The notes below the pieces were generated by a model. The model saw nothing but the letters and a program-made list of their open reading frames with translations. It made no database searches and was not told where the DNA came from. A stretch of DNA of 64,000 nt, from the NCBI GenBank assembly GCA_963921355.3, contig OZ001190.1, positions 3,162,001-3,226,000 of the forward strand, read 5' to 3'. The stretch is from CAWUEZ02 sp963921355 (GTDB lineage Bacteria > Pseudomonadota > Alphaproteobacteria > Thalassobaculales > Thalassobaculaceae). Numbering within the stretch: position 1 is the stretch's first letter; every line of letters starts with the position of its first letter. Below, piece after piece: positions 17,376-25,588 of this stretch. Position numbers and translations under genes: made by a program.

Positions 17376-20300
17376 ATGGGTTCCCAGCGCGATCCGGATC
17401 GCGCCACCCGCGAGCAAAATGAAAAACGCGGTCTTCAAGATGAGGACCTGGACGTTCGTGAGGAAGAACGCCGGCGCGAGGAAGGTGACCAGGCGGGCGA
17501 CGACGAAGAGTCCGCTGAGGACGGCGACGGGCGCGACGGCAACGAAGGCCGTGGCGGTCGCGATCGCGACGACGGCAACGAGGGCGGCGACCGCCAGGGC
17601 CGGATCGGCGGCAATGATCGCCAGGGCGGCGACTCCAACAATCCAGGCGGCAATGCGCAGCAGGGCGGACAGTCCGGCCCGGGTGGTGGGGGCAGCTCGC
17701 CGGAGGTTTCCGCCGGCACGGTAGGCTCCAGCGATCTCGCATCGACCGACGCGACCCGCCCGGGACCGGGCGGCGGCGAGCAGCCGGGCGCTCCCGGTGC
17801 CGAACAGGCCGGTGAGGGCGCAGGCGCTCAACAGGGCGCCGAGACGGAACAGCAGACCACGGCTGAAGGCGACCCGACGGTCGATCCGACGACGGATCCG
17901 TCCGCGGATCCGACGGTCGATCCGACAGTGGACCCGACTGTCACGCCGACATCGGACCCGTCGACCGGCGGCTCGGACCCCTCCGACAATGACCCGTCCG
18001 ACGGCGGTCAGCAGAACACCGGGTTCGAGAGCCGTGAATTCGGCTCCACCGGGTTCGAGACCACGGGCTTTGATGAGCCCGACGGTCAGTCTGATAGCGG
18101 TATTCGCCGCGACGGCGCGCGTTCCGAGGAGTCTCCGGACGACCTCGACCCGGAAGATGAGGGTCGGGACGGTGAGGTCGACGACGAGGAAGACCGCACC
18201 ACCGGCCGCGACGAGGACGGGAGTGATGCGCGGATCGGCGCTCCGGAGGAAGACCAGACCGAGGACGGCGAGGACCTGGTCGAGAATCTGGTCGAGGATC
18301 TGGTTGAAGACCCCGTCGAGGAAGACGACACCGGTCCGGTGGTCGAAGAGCCGACGTCCCGAACCCAGGAAACCGAAGAAGAAGAGCAGACGGAGCCGGA
18401 AGTCCGGAGCGTCGATACTGAGGAAATCACGGACACCGAGCCGGAGCCCGAGCCGGAGCCCGAGCCCGAGCCGGAGCCCGAGCCGGAGCCCGAGCCGGAA
18501 CCTGAGCCCGAGCCGGAGCCCGAGCCGGAGCCGGAGCCGGAGCCGCAACCTGCGCCGCCGAGTCCGCGTGGTGGCGGGACGTCCGGTAATGATCGGCTGT
18601 ACTTCGGAGACGAAAACGACCGGGTTGGCACCATCGGTGGCAACGACACGGTCTATGCCGGTGAGGGCAACAACAAGGTCGATCTCGGCGCCGGCAACGA
18701 CTTCGTGCGCGCCGGTAAGGGCCGCGACACGCTGTCCGGCGGTTCGGGCAATGACCGCATCGAGGCCGGTGAGGGCGACAACCGTGTAGATGCCGGCTCC
18801 GGCAACGACACAGTGGTTGCCGGATCGGGGTCGGACAAGATCAAGGCCGGCGACGGCAACAACTGGGTCTATGCCGGCCGGGGCCGCGACGACGTCGATG
18901 CCGGCCGCGGCAACGATACGATAGAGGTTGGTGACGGCCGCAACACGGTGGACGCCGGCGACGGCAACAACCGTGTGGTGACCGGCCGAGATGCCGACCG
19001 AATCGAGACAGGCTCGGGCCGTGACACGGTCTATGCCGGCGACGACGACAACAAGGTTGAACTCGGCCGCGGCGATGACTTCGTGCGGGCAGGTCGCGGC
19101 GACGACACGCTGTCCGGCGGTTCCGGCAACGACCGGATCGAGGCCGGTGACGGCGACAACCGTGTGAAGGCCGGTTCCGACAACAACGCGGTGACGTCCG
19201 GTTCCGGCGATGACCGGATCGATTCCGGCGACGGTAACGACTACGTCCGCGCCGGCGACGGCAACAACGACATCGATTTGGGCGGCGGTACGAACCGGGT
19301 CTACGCCGGCCGTGGGCACGACGACGTCGATGCCGGCCGCGGCAACGACACGATCGAGGTCGGTGACGGCCGCAACACGGTGGACGCCGGCGACGGCAAC
19401 AACCGTGTGGTGACCGGCCGGGATGCCGACCGGATCGAGACTGGTTCGGGCCGTGACACGGTCTATGCAGGTGACGGCCGCAACACCGTCGACGCCGGCG
19501 ACGGCAACAACCGGGTGGTCACGGGTCGCGATGCCGATCGGATCGAGACCGGTTCGGGCAACGACTACGTGCGCGCCGGCGACGGCAACAATGACATCGA
19601 CGTCGGCGGCGGCACCAACCAGGTCTATGCGGGCCGGGGTCATGACGATGTCGAGGCTGGTCGCGGGAACGACCGGATCGAGGTCGGTGACGGCCGCAAC
19701 ACGGTCGATGCCGGTGACGGCAACAACCGGGTCGTGACTGGGCGCGATGCCGACCGGATCGAGACCGGTTCGGGCCGTGACACGGTCTATGCCGGGGACG
19801 GCGACAACAAGGTTGAGCTCGGCCGCGGTGACGACTTCGTGCGGGCCGGTCGCGGCGACGACACGCTGTCCGGCGGTTCCGGCAATGACCGGATCGAAGC
19901 GGGCGACGGTAGCAACCAGATCAAGGCGGGTAGCGGCAACAACACCGTCGTTGCCGGATCGGGGTCGGATACGGTCAAGTCCGGTGACGGCAACGACTAT
20001 GTGAACGCCGGTGACGGCAACAACGACATCGATGTCGGCGGCGGTACGAACCGGGTCTATGCGGGTCGCGGCCATGACGATGTCGATGCCGGCCGGGGCC
20101 ACGACGATGTCGAGGCCGGTAGTGGCGACAACAGTGTTCGGGCCGGTTCCGGCAACAACACTGTGGTTGCGGGCTCTGGCTCGGACACGGTCAAAGCCGG
20201 TGACGGCAACGACTATGTGAACGCCGGCGATGGCAACAACGACATCGATGTGGGCGGCGGCACCAACCGGGTCTATGCCGGTCGCGGCCACGACGACGTC

Positions 20301-23300
20301 GATGCCGGCCGCGGCAACGACACGATCGAAGTTGGTGACGGGCGCAACACGGTCGACGCCGGTGACGGCAACAACCGGGTGGTCACGGGTCGCGATGCCG
20401 ATCGGATCGAGACCGGTTCAGGCCGGGACACGGTCTATGCCGGCGACGGCGACAACAAGGTCGAGGTTGGTTCCGGCAACGACTTCGTGCGGACTGGCTC
20501 CGGCCGCGACACGATCTCCGGTGGATCGGGCAATGACCGGATCGAGTCCGGCAGCGGCGACGATCGGGTCAGGGCCGGTTCCGGCAACGACACCGTCTAT
20601 GCCGGTGAGGGCAACAACGACGTCGATCTCGGCGACGGCACCAACCGGGTCTACGCCGGCCGGGGCCACGACGACGTCGAGGCCGGCCGCGGCAATGACA
20701 CCATCGAGGTCGGTGACGGCCGCAACACGGTGGATGCCGGCGACGGCGACAACCGGGTGGTGACCGGCCGCGATGCCGACCGGATCGAGACCGGTTCGGG
20801 CCGTGACACGGTCTATGCCGGCGACGGCGACAACAAGGTCGAACTCGGTTCCGGCAACGACTTCGTACGCGCCGGTCGCGGCAACGACACCATCTCCGGC
20901 GGGTCCGGTAAGGACACGATCGAGGCGGGTGACGGCAACAACCGGATCGATGCCGGCTCCGGTGACAACCGGATCACGTCCGGGTCGGGTTCGGACACGA
21001 TCGATGCCGGACGGGATGACGACACCGTTCGGGCCGGTGACGGCAACAATGTCATCGACGTCGATCGCGGCGACAACCAGGTCTATGCGGGCCGCGGCCA
21101 TGACGATGTGACCGCCGGACGTGGTGACGACCGTATCGAGGTCGGCGACGGCCGCAATACCGTCGATGCCGGCTCGGGCGACAACCGCGTTGTGACCGGC
21201 CGCGATGCCGACCGGATCGAAACCGGTGATGGCCGCGACACGGTCTATGCCGGTGACGGCGACAACAAGGTCGAACTCGGCGGTGGCAATGACTTCGTGC
21301 GGGCCGGTCGCGGCAACGACACGATCTCCGGTGGATCGGGCAAGGACACGATCGAGGCCGGAGACGGCAACAACCGGGTGATCGCGGGGTCGGGTGACAA
21401 CCGCATCACGACCGGGTCGGGCGCCGACACGATTTCGGCTGGCCGGGACGACGACACGGTTCGGGCTGGCGACGGCAACAACGTCATCGATGTCGATCGC
21501 GGCGACAACGAGGTCTTTGCCGGCCGTGGCCACGACAATGTGACGGCCGGCCGCGGCGATGACCGTATCGAGGTCGGTGACGGCCGCAATCAGGTCGACG
21601 CCGGTGACGGTGACAACCGCGTCGTGACCGGCCGGGATGCCGACCAGATCGAGACCGGTTCGGGTCGTGACACGGTCTATGCCGGCGACGGCAACAACGT
21701 CGTCGAACTCGGTTCCGGCAACGACTTCGTGCGGGCCGGTCGCGGCAATGACACGATCTCCGGCGGTTCGGGCAAGGACACCATCGAGGCCGGCGACGGC
21801 AACAACCGCATTGATGCCGGCTCCGGAGACAACCGGGTCGTATCCGGCTCCGGCGCCGACACGATCAGCGCCGGCAAGGACGACGACACAGTGCTGGCCG
21901 GCGACGGCAACAACGACATCGATGTCGGTCGCGGCGACAACGAGGTCTATGCGGGCCGCGGAAACGATACCGTCGTGGCGGGCAAGGGTGATGATCGCAT
22001 CGAAGTCCGCGACGGCCGGAATCGTGTTTCTGCCGGTGACGGCAACAACCGCGTGGTCACGGGTCGGGACGCCGATGTCGTCCAGGCCGGTTCGGGTCGC
22101 GACACGATCTACGCCGGTGAGGGCGACAATGCCGTCACCTCTGGTGCCGGCGACGACATCGTCTCAACGGGGTCGGGCAAGGACACCATCTCAGGCGGTG
22201 CCGGTGACGACCGGATTGTCGCCGGTGGCGGCAACGACTTCGTTGTCGGCGGTGCCGGTGAAGACACCATCGATCTCGGTGCCGGCAACGACGTCGGCGT
22301 CTTCAACGTCGGTGACAACCGGAACTCCCGCGACACGGACAGCTATCAGGGCGGTTCGGGCGACGACACGTTGCGCGTCGAGGTCACCTCGAATCAGCTC
22401 GATGGCCGGATCGGCGACGATCTCTTCGCGGTCAAGGACTACTTCCAGGACGTCGGCGACGGGTCGGCCAACTCGGCCCATGCCAATGAGTTCGACGGTC
22501 TGAACCTCAAGGCCCAGAATTTCGAGAACGTCGAGTTCGTGGTCGATGGCCAGGTCACCGACCTGAACCGGGGACCGGAAGTTCGCGGCGTCGAACCGAT
22601 CTCGCTGACTGTTTCCGAAGCCGGCTCGCTCGACGAGGCGACAATCGGCAAAGGGAAAGACAAGGAAGATCTGGAAAGCGGTTCGATCGGGGAAAGCGAG
22701 AGCCCGGGTACAATCTCTCTGCTGTCGCAGGTCGAGGTCAGCGATGATGACCGCGAGGACAGCATCGAGACCGCGCAGGTCGTGATCGAGAACCTCGGTG
22801 ACGCCGGAACGGTGAAGGTTTCGACCGGATCCTCCGACATCACGGCCACCGTCGAGAAGAACGACGACGGCGACGTGACAGTCACGTTCGAAGGATCGGG
22901 CACGCTGGAGGAATACACAGAGGCCCTGCGGTCGGTTTCCCTCGAGCTCTCCGACAGCGGTGCTGGGGATCGAGTGGCGCAGATCAGCGTCACGGTGACC
23001 GATGAACACGGCGCGTCCAACGATCCCGAGACCGCGGATCTGGAGATCGATGACGAGCGTCCGGTCGAGCCGCTGGAGGAGACGGGGGAAGAGTCCCTGG
23101 CGGGTGGTCTTTCCGGTGATGAAGAAGACGACCTGGAAGACACGCTCGAGGGCGCTCAGGCCGGCCTTGAGGATGGGGCCGACGGCGATGTCGATGCGCT
23201 CGGTGAGGACGAGGAGTCCGGCGAGCAACAGGACCAGACACCCCTGCAGTCGGCGCTCGCCGGTGAAGGCGAACAGAGTGATCTGGAAGATGCCGGCGGC

Positions 23301-23645
23301 GACGATGAAGAGGACGGCGAGGATGAGAGTGCTTCCGGGTCGTCTGACGAGACGGATGACGAGGATGCCCTCGACCCGGTTGGCGAAGACGGCACGGACG
23401 AAGAGAACGACTCCGATGATGAGGACGCTGCGGCCGAGTTCGTGGAAGTCGACGCCGGCGACGGTCCTGAACAACCCGAGGATTGGGTGTCGCAGAGCGA
23501 AGCGCCGGCCGATGACAACACGTCATCGGGAGACGAAGACTCCGAGGGTGGCGGTTGGTCCGACTCAGAGGATGGCTCCGGCGGGGGCAATAAGCCCATC
23601 GTCGAGGACCAGGATGACAATCTCCAGATCTCCGGCTTCGGCTGA
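17376..23645 (+). CDS. Giant acidic RTX-type repeat protein, probable type I secretion cargo/adhesin
   Basis: From ATG 17376 the protein is 2089 residues. From GTG 17217, if the UAG at 17298 is read, it is 2142. Order: a Gly/Asp/Glu/Gln-rich start; a DPT-type repeat region (about 17870-17990); 18 Glu-Pro dipeptides (18438-18545); a long array of nonapeptides of the form xGxGx[D/N]x[V/I]x (about 18590-22330), which predicts a calcium-binding parallel beta-roll; a cadherin-like beta region (about 22560-23050); and an acidic tail ending LQISGFG. There is no Sec signal peptide, as expected for C-terminally targeted type I cargo. HlyD and ABC transporter genes lie 2-7 kb downstream. ATG 17376 has no good ribosome site. 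Calcium binding and adhesion are inferred from repeat type. Confidence 0.88.
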   Translation: MGSQRDPDRATREQNEKRGLQDEDLDVREEERRREEGDQAGDDEESAEDGDGRDGNEGRGGRDRDDGNEGGDRQGRIGGNDRQGGDSNNPGGNAQQGGQSGPGGGGSSPEVSAGTVGSSDLASTDATRPGPGGGEQPGAPGAEQAGEGAGAQQGAETEQQTTAEGDPTVDPTTDPSADPTVDPTVDPTVTPTSDPSTGGSDPSDNDPSDGGQQNTGFESREFGSTGFETTGFDEPDGQSDSGIRRDGARSEESPDDLDPEDEGRDGEVDDEEDRTTGRDEDGSDARIGAPEEDQTEDGEDLVENLVEDLVEDPVEEDDTGPVVEEPTSRTQETEEEEQTEPEVRSVDTEEITDTEPEPEPEPEPEPEPEPEPEPEPEPEPEPEPEPEPEPQPAPPSPRGGGTSGNDRLYFGDENDRVGTIGGNDTVYAGEGNNKVDLGAGNDFVRAGKGRDTLSGGSGNDRIEAGEGDNRVDAGSGNDTVVAGSGSDKIKAGDGNNWVYAGRGRDDVDAGRGNDTIEVGDGRNTVDAGDGNNRVVTGRDADRIETGSGRDTVYAGDDDNKVELGRGDDFVRAGRGDDTLSGGSGNDRIEAGDGDNRVKAGSDNNAVTSGSGDDRIDSGDGNDYVRAGDGNNDIDLGGGTNRVYAGRGHDDVDAGRGNDTIEVGDGRNTVDAGDGNNRVVTGRDADRIETGSGRDTVYAGDGRNTVDAGDGNNRVVTGRDADRIETGSGNDYVRAGDGNNDIDVGGGTNQVYAGRGHDDVEAGRGNDRIEVGDGRNTVDAGDGNNRVVTGRDADRIETGSGRDTVYAGDGDNKVELGRGDDFVRAGRGDDTLSGGSGNDRIEAGDGSNQIKAGSGNNTVVAGSGSDTVKSGDGNDYVNAGDGNNDIDVGGGTNRVYAGRGHDDVDAGRGHDDVEAGSGDNSVRAGSGNNTVVAGSGSDTVKAGDGNDYVNAGDGNNDIDVGGGTNRVYAGRGHDDVDAGRGNDTIEVGDGRNTVDAGDGNNRVVTGRDADRIETGSGRDTVYAGDGDNKVEVGSGNDFVRTGSGRDTISGGSGNDRIESGSGDDRVRAGSGNDTVYAGEGNNDVDLGDGTNRVYAGRGHDDVEAGRGNDTIEVGDGRNTVDAGDGDNRVVTGRDADRIETGSGRDTVYAGDGDNKVELGSGNDFVRAGRGNDTISGGSGKDTIEAGDGNNRIDAGSGDNRITSGSGSDTIDAGRDDDTVRAGDGNNVIDVDRGDNQVYAGRGHDDVTAGRGDDRIEVGDGRNTVDAGSGDNRVVTGRDADRIETGDGRDTVYAGDGDNKVELGGGNDFVRAGRGNDTISGGSGKDTIEAGDGNNRVIAGSGDNRITTGSGADTISAGRDDDTVRAGDGNNVIDVDRGDNEVFAGRGHDNVTAGRGDDRIEVGDGRNQVDAGDGDNRVVTGRDADQIETGSGRDTVYAGDGNNVVELGSGNDFVRAGRGNDTISGGSGKDTIEAGDGNNRIDAGSGDNRVVSGSGADTISAGKDDDTVLAGDGNNDIDVGRGDNEVYAGRGNDTVVAGKGDDRIEVRDGRNRVSAGDGNNRVVTGRDADVVQAGSGRDTIYAGEGDNAVTSGAGDDIVSTGSGKDTISGGAGDDRIVAGGGNDFVVGGAGEDTIDLGAGNDVGVFNVGDNRNSRDTDSYQGGSGDDTLRVEVTSNQLDGRIGDDLFAVKDYFQDVGDGSANSAHANEFDGLNLKAQNFENVEFVVDGQVTDLNRGPEVRGVEPISLTVSEAGSLDEATIGKGKDKEDLESGSIGESESPGTISLLSQVEVSDDDREDSIETAQVVIENLGDAGTVKVSTGSSDITATVEKNDDGDVTVTFEGSGTLEEYTEALRSVSLELSDSGAGDRVAQISVTVTDEHGASNDPETADLEIDDERPVEPLEETGEESLAGGLSGDEEDDLEDTLEGAQAGLEDGADGDVDALGEDEESGEQQDQTPLQSALAGEGEQSDLEDAGGDDEEDGEDESASGSSDETDDEDALDPVGEDGTDEENDSDDEDAAAEFVEVDAGDGPEQPEDWVSQSEAPADDNTSSGDEDSEGGGWSDSEDGSGGGNKPIVEDQDDNLQISGFG
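18438..18545 (+). repeat. Glu-Pro dipeptide repeat (18 EP units)
   Basis: Six-base units of GAG-CC(G/C) encode 18 successive Glu-Pro pairs. Such segments form stiff extended linkers. It separates the disordered N-terminal part from the nonapeptide array. The near-identical codons suggest slippage-driven length variation. Confidence 0.9.
18590..22330 (+). repeat. RTX-like nonapeptide array, 27-bp unit
   Basis: About 3.7 kb is made almost only of 9-residue units such as AGDGNNRVD, AGSGNDTVV and TGRDADRIE, i.e. roughly 135-140 units. Compared with the classical GGxGxDxUx, the first Gly is mostly Ala, Thr, Val or Leu, and position 6 alternates between Asp and Asn. A marker unit GRDAD occurs nine times, showing higher-order structure. 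A four-unit (36-residue) local duplication is visible around 19361-19570. Confidence 0.92.
20763..22058 (+). repeat. Three consecutive 432-bp super-repeats (16 nonapeptides each)
   Basis: Units run 20763-21194, 21195-21626 and 21627-22058. Each begins at the TGRDAD nonapeptide. The spacing between equivalent bases is exactly 432 in all three intervals checked. The order of nonapeptide types is the same in each unit (for example KVE, DFVR, DTIS, KDTIE, then the D-rich AGRDDDTVR or AGKDDDTVL). DNA similarity is high, which suggests recent tandem duplication. Confidence 0.9.
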
Positions 23646-23673
23646 ACCCAGAGGAGACCGTCGGGACAGAACG

Positions 23674-23710
23674 CGGGCGCGGCAGCAATGCCGCGCCCGT
23701 TCTCGTTTCC
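23674..23710 (+). terminator. Intrinsic terminator after the giant RTX gene
   Basis: A perfect 11-bp GC-rich stem (23674-23684 with 23689-23699) closes a GCAA tetraloop and is followed by TTCTCGTTTCC. It lies 29 bases after the TGA. It should end the RTX transcript and insulate the next gene. Confidence 0.85.
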
Positions 23711-23879
23711 GGGGGGAGGGCTCCTCCGTTTCTCGCTGTGCGAACCGGGGATCACTCGGCTTCGCGGAAACATCACATCCAGTTCAAATACATGCGGTAA
23801 TGATTCTTAATATGTTAAGGCGAAATCCGATTTTATCAGATAAATTGTAAGCATACCTATTTAATAACTTTTGATTCAT

Positions 23880-25232
23880 GTGTATATTTCCAATATAACC
23901 TCGAGAACGAAAACTTCAGGACCGTTGCCCGCATCATTCCAGGCACGAGGGCTGTGCATTCCATTTGAGACGCCGCAGTTGAGGCAGATTCGGCTGCGCA
24001 TCAGGCCCGGGCAGATGCTGAAGGAGTGGGAAGCGGTTATCGCGGGCTGCAGCGCCGAGGATCAACGCCAGGATATGACGATTCAGTGGATCCATCTCAC
24101 GGAATGGAGCTCGATGACCGCGCGGGACCGGTTGTTACACCGATCCATCTCAGAGCGGTTCTCAGAGCAGGCGTTCGACCCGCTTGGATTGCGCGACGTG
24201 GTCTTGCAGGTCGATGAGGCATTTGCCGACAGCGAAGAGGATCGGTCCGCAATCCAAGCCGCGATGGCACACAGCCGGCACGAACGGTTCGCGGCTTATG
24301 TCAGTCTGCTCTCGGAAGCGACAAGGCAGTGCGGGATCGCGATCGGAGACGGACTCATGAGCCGGGCCAACAACGCGCTTCTCGTGCAAGCCATCCAGGC
24401 CGGACAGGTGGACGCCAGCTCGAACATCTCGTCCCTGACCGTCCGAGTGTTCGACTACCTCGCCCAGCAGGCCGGACTGCCTTTCCAGGAAGTCTCCAAG
24501 CGGATCGAAGAACTCTCCGGTTTGATGGCCCCGATCGGCGCGATCAATCTCGCGTCGGACCCTGGCGCGAAGCAGGAAGGCCATCTGGCGATGAGCTATG
24601 CCCGTCTGCGAAGCTTTATGGAGCAGGTTCAGGATCACGAACGGGTCTCCGGCGACAGCGATGCCAACGAAGCCTTGCTTGTGCTGTTCTCGGCCAAGGA
24701 GTTCTGCGACTTCGTATCCGAGCGTCTGGCGGGTATCGAACAGACCCTAAGCTCGTTCATCGTTGCGCTGCGCAAGATGAAGGAAACCCGCGAGGACATC
24801 GACGATCTCGTCAATGACATCGCATACGCTCTCGACGGTTGGGACGGCCTGATCGACGTCTGGAACGAAGCGGCCACGATCGCCGAGACCGAAGAGGGCG
24901 GCAGCGCGCGCCGCCGTGCTATCCAGCACATCCTTCTGTTCCTGCCGATGATGCCGGCTGAGGAGACCTACGACGACAGCGAACGCGTCTGGAACGGGAT
25001 CTCCATCCACCGCGCGGTCATGGTGCGTCAGTTCACCAATTGGCTGAACGACACCCTCGATAGCGATCTCGTCGCCCGTGTGCAGTCCTCGCAGGAGATG
25101 GAAAGGAGGCGGGCCCGCTACCAGCAGCGCGCGGCGGCGAGGGAGGCTGAGGCGAAAGCCCGCGAGGAACGGCGACGGCAGAGGCGCCAGGAGCGCCGGG
25201 CCGTCAAAGCCACTGCCGAAGGAGCGGTCTGA
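23880..25232 (+). CDS. Unrecognised protein coupled to a PilZ gene in the secretion island
   Basis: This protein of about 450 residues is largely helical. It has no signal peptide or membrane segment. It contains an Asp/Glu-rich middle (KMKETREDIDDLVNDI) and a very basic, charged C-terminal helix (about the last 50 residues, rich in Arg/Glu/Ala) that may form a coiled coil. I do not recognise the family. The start is uncertain: TTG 23871, GTG 23880 and ATG 24015 are possible and none has a clear ribosome site. The upstream 160 bases are AT-rich. Its stop overlaps the PilZ start (TGATG), so the two are probably made together. Confidence 0.7.
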   Translation: MYISNITSRTKTSGPLPASFQARGLCIPFETPQLRQIRLRIRPGQMLKEWEAVIAGCSAEDQRQDMTIQWIHLTEWSSMTARDRLLHRSISERFSEQAFDPLGLRDVVLQVDEAFADSEEDRSAIQAAMAHSRHERFAAYVSLLSEATRQCGIAIGDGLMSRANNALLVQAIQAGQVDASSNISSLTVRVFDYLAQQAGLPFQEVSKRIEELSGLMAPIGAINLASDPGAKQEGHLAMSYARLRSFMEQVQDHERVSGDSDANEALLVLFSAKEFCDFVSERLAGIEQTLSSFIVALRKMKETREDIDDLVNDIAYALDGWDGLIDVWNEAATIAETEEGGSARRRAIQHILLFLPMMPAEETYDDSERVWNGISIHRAVMVRQFTNWLNDTLDSDLVARVQSSQEMERRRARYQQRAAAREAEAKAREERRRQRRQERRAVKATAEGAV

Positions 25233-25582
25233 TGTTGCAGCCGAACCTGCGGCGCCCCGAAGAACGGCGGCGGGAGCGCCGCTTTCAAATCCCCGATGCG
25301 GCGGTCACGGCCGCCGGCGAAACGGTGGGTGTGCGGAACATGTCGACCATCGGGATCGCTTGCCAGACGGCGATCTCGGGCGTCCGACGAAACCAGATTC
25401 TCCCGATCCAGCTTGCCCTGCCGCGCCGCGCCGCAGACCGGTGTCCCCATCGGTTCACGTTGCTTGCCATTGTGATGGAGAATAACGGGCGGGGGTTGAT
25501 CCTGCGTTTTATTCAGCCTTCGCGTGTATGGGTGCGCGCGATGGTCAACTACCTTGACGCGATGGACGCGGCGAACGACTGA
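25232..25582 (+). CDS. PilZ-domain protein (putative c-di-GMP receptor)
   Basis: This 116-residue protein is a single PilZ domain. The two c-di-GMP signatures are recognisable: the Arg-rich RRPEERRRERRF near the N-terminus (RxxxR) and NMSTIGIACQ ([D/N]xSxxG). It is translationally coupled to the preceding gene, with GGAG upstream. It ends 6 bases from the convergent HlyD gene. Its location suggests that c-di-GMP controls surface display or export of the RTX protein, but that is inferred. Confidence 0.8.
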   Translation: MLQPNLRRPEERRRERRFQIPDAAVTAAGETVGVRNMSTIGIACQTAISGVRRNQILPIQLALPRRAADRCPHRFTLLAIVMENNGRGLILRFIQPSRVWVRAMVNYLDAMDAAND

Positions 25583-25588
25583 TCCGGG

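Noticed and set aside
17145..20291. A 1048-residue open frame on the minus strand opposite the giant RTX gene
   Set aside because: It is an Ala/Val/Ile-rich mirror of the 27-base repeats, which lack stops in that frame. It has no ribosome site and no protein-like domains. The plus-strand frame has clear RTX features and a terminator.
18590..22330. Regular short repeats that might suggest a CRISPR array
   Set aside because: The 27-base period is codon-phased and continuous, with no unique spacers, and encodes nonapeptides.
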